Positions 8,453-16,819 are shown, numbered from the stretch's first letter. The stretch: 64,000 nucleotides of DNA from Fodinibacter sp963747405 (GCA_963747405.1 CAVVFG010000016.1:1-64000), one strand, 5' to 3'. Translations and numbers: made by a program. The notes: generated by a model from the letters alone, not told the origin.

Positions 8453-9424
8453 TCAGTCGTGGACGGTGACGACCACGTTGCCCAGCTTCTGGCCGCTCTC
8501 GACGTAGCGGTAGGCGGCCACGATGTCGTCGAGCCGGAAGGTCGTCGGGTCGAGCAGCGGGCGGAAGGCGCCGCTCTCGAGGCGCGAGCGGAGGTGCTCG
8601 AGCACCTCGGGCGAGGTCGACGGGAACGGGAAGACCACCCGGCGGCCGCGACCGAGCCGGGTGACGATGGGCAGCGCGACGTTCTGGGCGAACGGCCCGA
8701 GGTCGCTCGACACGTAGACCCCGTCGGCCTTGAGGACCCGCCGGCAGGCTCCGAAGGTGCTCTTGCCGACCAGGTCGAGCACGACGTCGACGGTCTCGTC
8801 GCCGCGGGTGAAGTCCTCCACCTGGAAGTCGACGACGCGATCCGCACCCAGACCTCGCACGAGCTCGACGTGCGCGGTCGGTGCCGTGGCGACGACGTGC
8901 GCGCCGAGGTCGGCGAGCAGCTGCACCCCGGCCGACCCGATCGCACCGGTCGCACCGTGCACGAGCACCCGGTCGCCCGGCTGGACGCCGGCGCGACGGA
9001 TGCTGCTCAGCGCGTAGTGGGCGCCCTCGGTGGCGGCTGCGGCATGGCGGAGGTCGACCCCGTCGGGAACCCGTGCCACGAAGGAGGACTCGGCCACCGC
9101 GACGAGCTCGGCATGGGCACCGAACCGGGGCTCGGCATACCCGAAGACGCGCTCGCCCGGGACGAACCGGGTGACGTCGGGGCCGACCCGTTCGACGACA
9201 CCGGCGTACTCGGTGCCCCAGACCGGCGCCTTCGGCCCGCGCCACCCCGACATCCCGCGGATGAAGAACGGGTAGGCGCGCCGGTAGGCACAGTCGGTGC
9301 GGTTGACCGTGGTCACCTGCACCCGCACCAGCAGGTCGTCAGCGGCGACCTCGGGCTCCGGCACGTCGTCGACGACGCGGACGACCTCAGGTGGGCCGTA
9401 CCTGGTGCTGACCGCAGCCCTCAT
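8453..9424 (-). CDS. NAD(P)-dependent quinone-oxidoreductase-like MDR protein
   Basis: Zinc-independent medium-chain dehydrogenase/reductase, 323 residues from ATG 9424. The GroES-like domain begins MRAAVSTRYGPPEVVRVVD, with VWGTEYAGVVERVG. The Rossmann nucleotide site is VLVHGATGAIGSAGVQLL (residues about 150-167). The catalytic zinc ligands of alcohol dehydrogenases are not evident, so reduction of quinones or enones is more likely. It has no obvious operon partner; the hairpin element at 9494 lies just upstream. Confidence 0.85.
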   Translation of the reverse strand: MRAAVSTRYGPPEVVRVVDDVPEPEVAADDLLVRVQVTTVNRTDCAYRRAYPFFIRGMSGWRGPKAPVWGTEYAGVVERVGPDVTRFVPGERVFGYAEPRFGAHAELVAVAESSFVARVPDGVDLRHAAAATEGAHYALSSIRRAGVQPGDRVLVHGATGAIGSAGVQLLADLGAHVVATAPTAHVELVRGLGADRVVDFQVEDFTRGDETVDVVLDLVGKSTFGACRRVLKADGVYVSSDLGPFAQNVALPIVTRLGRGRRVVFPFPSTSPEVLEHLRSRLESGAFRPLLDPTTFRLDDIVAAYRYVESGQKLGNVVVTVHD

Positions 9425-9493
9425 CCCCGGAACGCTACTCCGGCCCGTCGAGCCGGCCGTGCTGACGGCGCTGTAGTCACGCCGCGCTGCAAC

Positions 9494-9566
9494 CGACTTC
9501 GTGCGACTTGGGCGCGGTTTTGGGCAGGCGGCCCGGCGAAAACCGCAGCCAAGTCGCACGAAGTCG
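9494..9566. repeat. Hairpin repeat with CGACTTCGTGCGA ends (copy 2)
   Basis: A 73-bp imperfect palindrome: left arm 9494-9521 and right arm 9538-9566, differing at two internal positions. The arms start CGACTTCGTGCGACTTGG and run into GCGGTTTT. Its 13-bp ends match the element at 7081-7555 and nearly match the left end at 61440. It lies between two genes of the same strand. Confidence 0.8.
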
Positions 9567-9584
9567 TTGGTGCCGGAGACGGGA

Positions 9585-9620
9585 AGCGGCCCGTCACCTC
9601 CGGGGAGGTGGCGGGCCGCT
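9585..9620 (-). terminator. Strong hairpin after the RGG-protein gene
   Basis: AGCGGCCCG (9585-9593) pairs with CGGGCCGCT (9612-9620), and the inner CACCTCC pairs with GGAGGTG. On the minus strand it lies about 70 bases after the stop of the gene ending at 9692, as expected for a terminator, though no U-run follows. Confidence 0.6.
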
Positions 9621-9691
9621 GCCGGTGAGGCGGGCGCGTTCGGATGCGGACGGCATCCGGTGCTCGTGCTCTGGGCTCAAGAACTCAGCGC

Positions 9692-10379
9692 TCAGAGCTC
9701 GGGCCCCTTGGCGCGCAGCTTGTCGACCTCGGACATCTTCTCGCGCAGCTCGGCGAGCCAGCTGTCGGCGTGCTCGCCGACGACCCGCACCGACCAGGCC
9801 AGCGCGTCGCTGCGCGACCGGGCGACGCCGGCGTCGACGAGGGTGTCGAGCACCGCCCGCTCGGGCTGACGCAACCGGGTCATGACCGGCACGGCGAGGT
9901 GGGTGAACAGCGTGGTGGTGCCGCCGACGCTCGCTCCCCAGCTGACGGTGCGCTGGTAGCGGGCCTGGGCCTCCTGGGCGATGGCGATGCGCTCGTCGCG
10001 GGTCTCGGCGCGGAAGCGGCTGATCCGCCCCTCGGCCTCGGCCGCGTCGGTGCTGGCGTCGACGCCCGCGAGGGTGCCGATGACGGTGATCTCCTCGCGG
10101 TCGGCGGTGACGACGACCTCCTCGAACCAGGCCTCGGGCAGCCGCCCGGAGAACCAGCTTCTGGGCGTCGTCGGCGCTGGGCAGGTCGCCCTGCTGCCAG
10201 CCGCCGGCTCGGCCGAAGCCGCGGCCGCGGCGCATGCCCTCGGGGCCGCCGCCGGGGCCGGGCCGGCCGCCGCGCGGGCCACGGCCGGGGCCACGGCCGC
10301 CGCGGGGACCGCCACCGCGGGGGGTGAGGTCGTCGTCGGTGGTGGAGTCGGAGGTGTGGGGGGTGTGTGGGTGTCGCAT
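9692..10379 (-). CDS. RGG-rich conserved hypothetical protein with RHH-like C-terminus, frameshifted
   Basis: The ATG at 10379 follows AAGGAGAG. The first part reads MRHPHTPHTSDSTTDDDL and then a Gly/Arg-rich stretch of about 40 residues (GGGPRGGRGPGRGPRGG). The frame then shifts; removing one C at 10154-10155 joins DAQKLFSGRLPEAWFEEVVV and gives about 228 residues. The second half has a beta-rich segment (REEITVIGTLAGV), a helical RISRFRAETRDERIAIAQEA, and a tail (VPVMTRLRQPERAVLDTLVD followed by AGVARSRSDAL). That tail resembles a ribbon-helix-helix DNA-binding fold. RGG boxes often bind nucleic acid. I do not recognise a named family, and no partner gene is evident. Confidence 0.65.
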
Positions 10380-10515
10380 GATTCTCTCCTTGCAGTGATT
10401 ACTTAATTACACCCGTTCAAACGCGCCACCGCAAGCCTTCTGTTCCGCGTGTTCGCCCAGGGCGTACGGAGCCTTCGGGCGTCGCCGCGTCGGTGGGTGC
10501 TGCGAGGATGTGCCG

Positions 10516-11613
10516 GTGCCTGCCCGCCCCCTCGACCGCGTGCACCGGTGCCGGCTCGCCACGCAGCGGCTCTCGTCGGCCGGGCTGGCGACGGGCGCCG
10601 ACGTGGTGCGGCTGCTCGGCTGCGTGCAGTCGCAGGACGCGCCGCTCGCCGCGTGGTCGCTCGGCATGCGGATGGCGCCCGGCACGACGTATGCCGAGGT
10701 GCTGGCCGAGCAGTCGGCCGGTGGCTGGCTGCGCACCCACGTGCTGCGACCGACGTGGCATCTGCTCGCTGCGGAGGACCTGCGCTGGGTCCAGGGCGTC
10801 ACAGGTCCGCGGGTCGAGAGCGGCAACGCCGGCGTGAACCGCCGGCTGGGGCTCACCGACGAGGTCGTGACCCGGAGCCTGGTAGTGCTCGAGTCGCTGC
10901 TGGCCGGGCCGACGCCCCGCACCCGGCGCGAGGTGCGGGTGGCGTTCGAGGCGGCCGGCCTGCCCACCGAGGTGCAGCCGCTGGCGCACCTGCTCATCAT
11001 CGCCGAGCTTCGGGCGATCATCTGCTCGGGACCGCCGCGCGGGGTGGAACACACCTACGTGCTGGCCGACGAGGCGGTGCCACCCGGGACGAACGACGCG
11101 CTCGCCGGGGAGGACGCCCGCCGTGAGCTCACCCGGCGCTTCATCGCCGGGCACGGCCCGGCATCCGAGCGCGACCTGTCGCGCTGGTCGACGCTGACGC
11201 TGACCCAGATCCGCAGCGCGCTGGCCGACCTCGGCGGGAAGCTCGAGCGGGTGGAGGTGGCCGGGCACGAGCTGTGGTTCGACCCGGCGGTGCCCGCTCG
11301 CACCTCGCGCGAGCACGCGGCCTACCTGCTCCCGACCTTCGACGAGGTGTGCCTGACCTACCAGCACACCGGGTTCCCTCGGCGCAGCCCCGACGCCACC
11401 CGACAGCGGCTGCTCTCGGAGTCGGGGGGCGGCATCGTCGTGGTGCGCGGCGACGACGTCGGCATCTGGAAGCGGGTGGTGACGCCGGCCTCGGTTCGGG
11501 TGACCGTGAGGGCGGACGCGCCGCTGGGCACGGACGACCGGGAGGCAGTCGCGGAGGCGGCGCAGGCCTTCGCCGACTTCGTCGAGCGCCCCCTCGAGCT
11601 GGTGTTCGCCTGA
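10516..11613 (+). CDS. Winged-helix DNA-binding protein, AlkZ-like DNA glycosylase family
   Basis: Member of the HTH_42/AlkZ family; characterised relatives excise alkylated or crosslinked bases. The QxQ catalytic motif of AlkZ-type enzymes is present as LLGCVQSQDAPLAAW (about residue 38). Winged-helix segments follow (LRPTWHLLAAEDLRWV, HGPASERDLSRWSTLT), and the C-terminal beta region contains YLLPTFDEVCLTYQ. About 365 residues. GTG 10516 is chosen over GTG 10510 because GAGGA (10504-10508) is 7 bases before it. Activity on a specific lesion cannot be read from sequence. It stands alone, divergent from the RGG gene. Confidence 0.8.
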   Translation: MPARPLDRVHRCRLATQRLSSAGLATGADVVRLLGCVQSQDAPLAAWSLGMRMAPGTTYAEVLAEQSAGGWLRTHVLRPTWHLLAAEDLRWVQGVTGPRVESGNAGVNRRLGLTDEVVTRSLVVLESLLAGPTPRTRREVRVAFEAAGLPTEVQPLAHLLIIAELRAIICSGPPRGVEHTYVLADEAVPPGTNDALAGEDARRELTRRFIAGHGPASERDLSRWSTLTLTQIRSALADLGGKLERVEVAGHELWFDPAVPARTSREHAAYLLPTFDEVCLTYQHTGFPRRSPDATRQRLLSESGGGIVVVRGDDVGIWKRVVTPASVRVTVRADAPLGTDDREAVAEAAQAFADFVERPLELVFA

Positions 11614-11616
11614 GTC

Positions 11617-11720
11617 GAGGTGTTCCGCTGACGCCTCGGGACAGAACATCACCTCGGCTCGCGCGTTCCCCCGGCGGATGGAGGTGATCCGTTGACGCCT
11701 CGCGGCAGGGCATCACCTCG
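11617..11720. repeat. Pair of 40-bp imperfect palindromic repeats
   Basis: Unit 1 (11617-11656) and unit 2 (11681-11720) agree at 34 of 40 positions, with a 64-base period. Each starts GAGGTG and ends CATCACCTCG, so each can fold with GAGGTGAT/ATCACCTC arms, best in unit 2. The shared middle is TGACGCCTCG. They follow directly after the AlkZ-like stop codon. Confidence 0.75.
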
Positions 11721-11773
11721 CACCCGACCGCCGGGCTGCCCGCCCCCTGCCCCCTCCGGGGCCGGGTGCAGCA

Positions 11774-11815
11774 CGAAGGGCGCCGCATCCCCTGCACGGG
11801 GGGCGACGCCCTTCG
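11774..11815 (-). terminator. Hairpin after the LysM gene
   Basis: CGAAGGGCG (11774-11782) pairs with CGCCCTTCG (11807-11815); the loop can add a GC-rich inner stem. It lies about 77 bases past the LysM stop on the minus strand and fits a transcription terminator. Confidence 0.6.
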
Positions 11816-11891
11816 GCGTTCTGAGTCGGGTCGAGGGACTCAGGACGGTGGGACCGGCGCTGACCCTGGGGCCGGCAGCGGTCGGGCTCGG

Positions 11892-12278
11892 TCAGGACCC
11901 AGGGATGACGAGCTGCTGCCCGGCGCTGATCTGGGCGGTGCTCAGCTGGTTGGCGACCTGGATCGCGAGGATGGCCTGGCTGAGGCCCAGCTGGGGCAGC
12001 TCGGCGAGGGCGATCTCGGAGAGCGTCTGGCCCGGGGTAACGGTCACCGTGGGAAGCGGCTCGGCCGCACCGGCGCCACCCATCCCCGCCACGCTGACGA
12101 CCGCGACGAGGGCCAGCGCCAGGGAGAGCAGGGCCAGGCGACCTCGCCGGGTGATGCGCACGGGGGCGAGGTCTGCCGGGCGAGCCGCACCGCCGGGAAG
12201 CACGACGAGGTGCGGCCGGCGTGGCGCCGGCGACCCGGCATGGCCGAGGTCGGTGGGGCTCCACTCGAGTGCACTCAT
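11892..12278 (-). CDS. LysM domain membrane/secreted protein next to lexA (Rv2719c-like)
   Basis: A 128-residue protein: cytoplasmic basic N-terminus (APVRITRRGR), one transmembrane or signal segment (LALLSLALALVAVVSVAGMG), then a C-terminal LysM peptidoglycan-binding domain (TVTPGQTLSEIALAELPQLG and ISAGQQLVIPG). ATG 12278 has GGAG 7 bases upstream; the ATG at 12290 has no site. It is divergent from lexA with an SOS box between them, the same arrangement as mycobacterial Rv2719c-lexA, where the LysM protein is DNA-damage induced and affects division. SOS induction here is an inference from the box. Confidence 0.85.
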   Translation of the reverse strand: MSALEWSPTDLGHAGSPAPRRPHLVVLPGGAARPADLAPVRITRRGRLALLSLALALVAVVSVAGMGGAGAAEPLPTVTVTPGQTLSEIALAELPQLGLSQAILAIQVANQLSTAQISAGQQLVIPGS

Positions 12279-12310
12279 GCTGGTCTCCATCCCGGCGGCC
12301 AGGGCCACCG

Positions 12311-12326
12311 TCGAACCGGTGTTCGA
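12311..12326. promoter_or_regulatory. LexA (SOS) box
   Basis: TCGAACCGGTGTTCGA is a perfect palindrome matching the actinobacterial LexA operator CGAAC-N4-GTTCG. It lies 33 bases upstream of the LysM start and about 200 bases upstream of lexA. A further inverted repeat, GTACGAGCCTCGTAC (about 12404-12418), is nearer to lexA but does not match the SOS consensus. Confidence 0.88.
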
Positions 12327-12527
12327 TAGAACGTGTGTACGAGTTGTAGCACGGATGTTCGACCCGTTCAAGACACGCCTCGAAGAAATGTTTGAATTGT
12401 GTGTACGAGCCTCGTACGCTGTCCTCATGCCGGTAAGCCTGCCGAGCACCACTGACAGTCGGGCTGACCTGCGAGAACACCCGGGATCTCCCGAGCCCGG
12501 TCAGCGGATGACACCGAAGGGGTCGAC

Positions 12528-13250
12528 ATGGCACGTCCGAGGAACGCCGACATCCACGAGATGCCCGACCGGGGCGACGGCGGCGTGCTCACGCACCGCC
12601 AGCGCAAGGTGCTCGAGGTGATCCGCAACTCGATCGACCGGCGCGGCTACCCGCCGAGCATGCGCGAGATCGGTGACGCCGTGGGCCTCACCTCCCCCAG
12701 CTCGGTGGCCCACCAGCTCTCGGCCCTCGAGCGCAAGGGCTACCTGCGCCGCGACCCCAACCGGCCGCGCGCCATCGAGGTCATCTCCCCCGACACCGCC
12801 AGCGACGAGCCCGGCTACCGCGGCGCCGCCGAGCACGACGACGTCGACGTCACCGGCATCAACGACCAGCGCCCGGAGGCCACCTACGTGCCGGTGCTCG
12901 GCCGCATCGCGGCCGGCGTGCCCATCACGGCCGAGGAGGTCGTCGACGACGTCTTCCCCCTCCCCCGCCAGATCGTCGGCGAGGGTTCGCTCTTCCTGCT
13001 CAAGGTGGTCGGCGACTCGATGGTCGACGCCGCGATCTGCGACGGCGACTGGGTGGTCGTGCGCCAGCAGCCCAGCGCCGACAACGGTGACATCGTGGCC
13101 GCGATGCTCGACAACGAGGCCACCGTCAAGACCCTCAAGCGCCGCGACGGCAAGGTGTGGCTGATGCCGCACAACCCCGCCTTCTCACCCATCGACGGCG
13201 ACCACGCCACCATCCTCGGCAAGGTCACGGCCGTCCTGCGCCGGGTCTGA
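12528..13250 (+). CDS. lexA: SOS-response repressor LexA
   Basis: Repressor of the DNA-damage regulon that cleaves itself on RecA activation. 240 residues. The winged-helix DNA-binding domain covers residues 21-85 (LTHRQRKVLEVIRN, PPSMREIGDAVGLTSPSSVA). The cleavage bond is Ala129-Gly130 (LGRIAAGVPITAEE), and the catalytic dyad is Ser164 (VVGDSMVDA) and Lys201 (ATVKTLKRR). The ATG follows GAAGGGG. The linker is longer than in E. coli and contains acidic DDVDVTG, as is common in actinobacteria. Autoregulation through the upstream SOS box is likely. Confidence 0.97.
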   Translation: MARPRNADIHEMPDRGDGGVLTHRQRKVLEVIRNSIDRRGYPPSMREIGDAVGLTSPSSVAHQLSALERKGYLRRDPNRPRAIEVISPDTASDEPGYRGAAEHDDVDVTGINDQRPEATYVPVLGRIAAGVPITAEEVVDDVFPLPRQIVGEGSLFLLKVVGDSMVDAAICDGDWVVVRQQPSADNGDIVAAMLDNEATVKTLKRRDGKVWLMPHNPAFSPIDGDHATILGKVTAVLRRV

Positions 13251-13280
13251 TCCTCCTCGCCAGCCGTCCCGCTCGGCGTG

Positions 13281-13706
13281 TCAGTCGTCGCGGTCGCCGA
13301 GCCAGGCCAGGGCGCGGCGGCACGATGCCGTGACGTCGTCGGCCAGGCCGGCCTCGTCCCACAGCTGCCACCACTCGTTGTCCTGCGAGCGCACCGCCCG
13401 GCGCAGCACCTGGCGCGACTTCTCGACGAGCTCCTCGTCACCGGTCGGCAGGGGCTCGGCGGCGAGCCAGCCCGGCAGGTAGGGCTCGCCGGCGGCGGCA
13501 TCCGGGTTCACCGAGGCACCCACCGCAGCGGCCCCCGCCACGGCCTCGCACATCTGCGGCGCCTCGACGTAGCCGGTGCTGAGCAGCACGCCGTCGAGCG
13601 CCTCGAGCACCCGGTGTCCCCGGTGCTGCGCCGGGAGGTCGGCGAGCTCACCGAGGAAGTCGAGCGCGTCGTCGTTCTCGAACGGTCCGGACCCGATGGC
13701 TCCCAT
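13281..13706 (-). CDS. DUF4259 domain-containing protein
   Basis: A 141-residue protein with the typical DUF4259 start MGAIGSGPFENDDALDFLGE and the later conserved AVAGAAAVGAS segment. No signal peptide or membrane segment. The molecular function of DUF4259 is not known. It converges on lexA with a 30-base gap and is followed upstream by the acetyltransferase-sirtuin pair on the same strand. Confidence 0.85.
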   Translation of the reverse strand: MGAIGSGPFENDDALDFLGELADLPAQHRGHRVLEALDGVLLSTGYVEAPQMCEAVAGAAAVGASVNPDAAAGEPYLPGWLAAEPLPTGDEELVEKSRQVLRRAVRSQDNEWWQLWDEAGLADDVTASCRRALAWLGDRDD

Positions 13707-13774
13707 GTGGGCAGCGTATCGCCGCCGTCAGCGGCACGCGCCCGGGGTCGTGCGACCGGCGCCCCGGCATCCGG

Positions 13775-14323
13775 CTAGCCGCGCACCCGTTGCCACCAGG
13801 CGGTGTCGACCCACCGGTCGAACTTGCGGCCCACCTCGCGCAACGTGCCCACGCGCTCGAAGCCGACCGCCGCGTGCAGCGCCTCGCTGGCGGGGTTCGG
13901 CTGGGCGATCACGGCGAGGCAGACGTGGATGCCATCGGCGTCGACCCGCGCGAGCAGCTCGTCGTAGAGGGCGCGCCCCAGGCCGCGGCCGCGGGCCTCC
14001 GGCGCGAGGTAGACCGAGGTCTCGCGGGTGCCGTCGTAGGCCGGTCGCGGGCGGTACGTGGCGGCATACGCCATGCCGACCACGCGGCCGTGCTCCTGCG
14101 CGACGAGCACGTAGTCGCCGGGGCGGGTGCTGGCGACGCGGTCGGCGAACTGCCCGGGCGGCTGCGGCTCGACGTCGAAGGTGGCGACGCTGTGGGCGAC
14201 GGCCTCGTTGTAGACGGCGGCCAGCGCGGGGAGGTCGGCGGCGGTCGCCGCGCGCAGCACCAGCTGTTCAGATGCCGGGTGCCGGCTCGCGCCGTGCGTC
14301 GCCTGGGGGACCGGGTCGGCCAT
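13775..14323 (-). CDS. GNAT acetyltransferase, phosphinothricin/methionine-sulfoximine type
   Basis: A 182-residue GNAT protein like PAT/MnaT. The start region reads LVLRAATAADLPALAAVYNEAVAHSVATFD, and the acetyl-CoA loop reads VYLAPEARGRGLGRALYDEL. The end KFDRWVDTAWWQR is typical of this subfamily. Such enzymes acetylate amino-acid-like amines; the natural substrate here is unknown. The ATG overlaps the sirtuin stop codon (ATGA), so acetyltransferase and deacetylase are translationally coupled, which may or may not imply a shared target. Confidence 0.85.
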   Translation of the reverse strand: MADPVPQATHGASRHPASEQLVLRAATAADLPALAAVYNEAVAHSVATFDVEPQPPGQFADRVASTRPGDYVLVAQEHGRVVGMAYAATYRPRPAYDGTRETSVYLAPEARGRGLGRALYDELLARVDADGIHVCLAVIAQPNPASEALHAAVGFERVGTLREVGRKFDRWVDTAWWQRVRG

Positions 14324-15183
14324 CAGGCGGCGACGCCGGCGCGGAGCACCTCGCCGAGGGTCGGGGCGAGGGAGGCGTCGACGCGTAGCGTCATCAGGTC
14401 GTCGCCGCGGGTGGACCCGCGGGTCACGGCCATCACCGGGATGGCGCGCTTGGCGGCGTGCCGCACGAACCGCAGCCCGCTCATCACGGCGAGCGAGGAG
14501 CCCAGGACGAGCAGCGCGGGGGCGGCATCGGTGAGGGAGTAGCAGGCGTCGACCCGCTCGCGCGGCACCGAGCCCCCGAAGAACACGACGTCGGGCTTGA
14601 GGGCGTCGCTACCGCACACCGTGCAGCGGGGCAGGTGGAATCCGGCGACGAGCTCGTCGGCCAGCACGATGTCACCGTCGGGGCGGATCTGGCTGCTGAC
14701 CCGCGAGCCGTCGGGCGCCTCACCGCTGGCCAGCCGCTCGAAGCCGTGGTTCGCCTCGTACATCCGGGCCTGCAGCAGGTCGCGGTCGGACCGGTCGCCG
14801 CAGGTGAGGCAGACCACCTCGGCGAGGCTGCCGTGCAGCTCGGTGACATCGCGGCTGCCGGCGGCCTGGTGCAGGCCGTCGACGTTCTGGGTGATCACCG
14901 GGCCGAGCACGCCGCGGCGCTGCAGGTCGGCGACGGCCAGGTGGGCGGCGTTGGGCTCGGCCGAGCTGAACCGCTGCCAGCCGATGAACGACCGCGCCCA
15001 GTAGCGCTGGCGCGCCTCACTCGTGCCGACGAACTCGCCGTGCTGCATCGGGGTGACCCGGCGGGTGCCGTCGGGGCTGCGGTAGTCGGGGATGCCGGAG
15101 TCGGTCGAGATGCCGGCACCGGTGAGCACCAGCGTGCCCGGGTGGGCCGCGAGCAGGGCGGCGAGCGCGGCGGCATCGGGCAT
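14323..15183 (-). CDS. NAD-dependent protein deacylase, Sir2 family
   Basis: A 286-residue sirtuin. The NAD site reads LVLTGAGISTDSGIPDYR (about residues 18-35), the ribose site QNVDGLHQAAG, and the catalytic His is in VTELHGSLAE. The structural zinc Cys pairs are CLTCGD and CTVCGS. FFGGSVPRERV and LGSSLAVMSGLRFV complete the Rossmann fold. ATG 15183 is supported by alignment with the family start; the ribosome site is weak. It is upstream of and coupled to the GNAT gene. Confidence 0.92.
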   Translation of the reverse strand: MPDAAALAALLAAHPGTLVLTGAGISTDSGIPDYRSPDGTRRVTPMQHGEFVGTSEARQRYWARSFIGWQRFSSAEPNAAHLAVADLQRRGVLGPVITQNVDGLHQAAGSRDVTELHGSLAEVVCLTCGDRSDRDLLQARMYEANHGFERLASGEAPDGSRVSSQIRPDGDIVLADELVAGFHLPRCTVCGSDALKPDVVFFGGSVPRERVDACYSLTDAAPALLVLGSSLAVMSGLRFVRHAAKRAIPVMAVTRGSTRGDDLMTLRVDASLAPTLGEVLRAGVAA

Positions 15184-15409
15184 GCCGTCGATTATCCCCG
15201 GCCTGGCAGACGAGGGCGCGGCGGCGTCCAAGGATGCTGTCGGCTGCCCGACCCGGACGGCATCCGACTGATTGCGATGTGCAACCGCGCAGGGCCCCAA
15301 CGAGCTCGGTTGGACGGGGAACTTCCGCAAGAGGTGGATGGGGCCGGTGGACAAGCCCCCGCACCACGTGCCCCGTGCATGACGGGGCGTGTGGTTGTGC
15401 GGCCGAGCG

Positions 15410-15429
15410 ATAACACGCCGTTATAGAAT
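15410..15429 (+). promoter_or_regulatory. Probable promoter/operator of the LysR gene
   Basis: ATAAC (15410-15414) and GTTAT (15420-15424) form an inverted repeat of the T-N11-A type bound by LysR proteins. It overlaps a -10-like TATAGAAT (15422-15429). The start codon at 15436 is so close that the transcript may be leaderless. Autorepression is an inference. Confidence 0.5.
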
Positions 15430-15435
15430 CCGGGC

Positions 15436-16389
15436 ATGATCGACGCTGCTGGACTCCGGGTCATGAAGGCCATCTCCGACGAGGGCAGCTTCACCGCGGC
15501 CGCGGTCTCGCTGGGCTACACGCAGCCCGCCATCTCGCAGATGGTGCGCCGCCTCGAGCAGCGCACCGGCACCGTGCTCGTCGAGCGGGTCGGGCGCAAC
15601 GTGCGGCTCACCGAGGCCGGGCAGGTGCTGGCGCGGCACGCGACGCCGGTGCTCGCTGCGCTGGATGCCGCCGAGGAGGAGGTCGCGGCGATCGCGGGGC
15701 TGCGCAGTGGGCGGGTGCGCCTGATGGCCTTCCCGTCGGCGTCGGCGACCCTGGTGCCACGGGCACTGTCGCTGGTCAAGCAGCGCTTCCCGGACGTGCA
15801 CATCAGCTTCACCGAGGCCGAGCCGCCCGAGAGCCTGGCCGCGCTCAAGGCCGGCGAGTGCGACCTCGCGGTGGCGTTCGCCTACGAGGGCACCGACCTC
15901 GGGCGCGGCGAGGAGGACCTCGACCAGTTCGTCATCACCCCCCTGCTCGACGACGAGGTGCGGCTGGCCGTTCCGGACGGGCACCCGGTGTCGGGACAGG
16001 AGAACGTCGAGCTGGCCGACCTGGCCAGCGAGCCGTGGATCGCCGGCTGCCCGCGCTGTCGTGGGCACCTGCTGCAGCTGACGCACGACGCCGGCTTCCG
16101 CCCGGACGTCGCCTACGAGACCGAGGACTACGTCGCCGTCATGGGCCTGGTCGCCGAGGGCCTCGGCGTCGCGCTCATCCCCGACCTCATCCTGCGCACG
16201 GTGCACCACGGTGACGTCGTGGCGCTGCCCATCACGCCGGCATCCCGGCGCTCGATCATGGCCGTGACCACGCCCGACCTGCAGCGCGTTCCGGCGGTCA
16301 AGGCCACCCTCGACGCGCTTGCCGAGAGCGCCAGGGGGCAGTCGACGGCACCGACGGTGCGTGCTCCGGAGCCGACCTTCTCGATCTGA
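15436..16389 (+). CDS. LysR family transcriptional regulator
   Basis: A 317-residue regulator. The N-terminal winged helix reads FTAAAVSLGYTQPAISQMVR and LEQRTGTVLVERVGRNVRLT. The effector domain begins RVRLMAFPSASATLVPRALS and contains EGLGVALIPDLILR. No ribosome site precedes the ATG, in line with a leaderless start. A target operon is not evident: the convergent gene codes for a cyclic-nucleotide-binding protein and the upstream divergent gene for a sirtuin. Two Cys (PRCR) in the effector domain are unusual. Confidence 0.92.
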   Translation: MIDAAGLRVMKAISDEGSFTAAAVSLGYTQPAISQMVRRLEQRTGTVLVERVGRNVRLTEAGQVLARHATPVLAALDAAEEEVAAIAGLRSGRVRLMAFPSASATLVPRALSLVKQRFPDVHISFTEAEPPESLAALKAGECDLAVAFAYEGTDLGRGEEDLDQFVITPLLDDEVRLAVPDGHPVSGQENVELADLASEPWIAGCPRCRGHLLQLTHDAGFRPDVAYETEDYVAVMGLVAEGLGVALIPDLILRTVHHGDVVALPITPASRRSIMAVTTPDLQRVPAVKATLDALAESARGQSTAPTVRAPEPTFSI

Positions 16390-16393
16390 CGCG

Positions 16394-16819
16394 TCAGCCG
16401 TGGCGGAGGCGCACCGCGGCCGTGTCGAGGATCTTCTTCTCGATCGAGGTGTTGGCCGCGAGCAGCTCCAGGAAGTCGGCCTTGGGGAGGACGAGCAGCG
16501 ACCCGGGCTCGGCAGCGACGGCAGTGGCGGTGCGGGTGCCACCGAAGAGGATCGCGATCTCGCCGAGGAAGTCGCCGGGGCCGAGCGTGCGCAGCTGCTG
16601 TTCGTGGGCGCTGATCGTGACCACTCCGCGCTCGATGACGTAGAACTCCTCGCCCACCTCACCCTCGGTGGTGAGCACCGTGCCGATCTCGAGCGGCCGG
16701 ATGGTGGTCACCGTCGCGAGGGTCATGAGGTCCTCCTGCGACAGCCCGGCGAACAGCGGGACGCGGCCGAGCGCGGCCACGATGGGATCGGACACGATCC
16801 CGGGGGTCTGACATCCCAT
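16394..16819 (-). CDS. Single-domain cyclic nucleotide-binding protein
   Basis: A 141-residue protein made almost entirely of one Crp-type cNMP-binding domain: VPLFAGLSQEDLMTLATV, GEEFYVIERGVVTIS, and the phosphate-binding cassette GDFLGEIAILFGGTRTATAVA. There is no helix-turn-helix, so it is not a Crp repressor; it may act as a ligand-sensing partner. A GTG at 16795 is an alternative start that removes eight poorly conserved residues. The 270 bases up to comEC hold no gene or clear site that I can support. Confidence 0.85.
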   Translation of the reverse strand: MGCQTPGIVSDPIVAALGRVPLFAGLSQEDLMTLATVTTIRPLEIGTVLTTEGEVGEEFYVIERGVVTISAHEQQLRTLGPGDFLGEIAILFGGTRTATAVAAEPGSLLVLPKADFLELLAANTSIEKKILDTAAVRLRHG

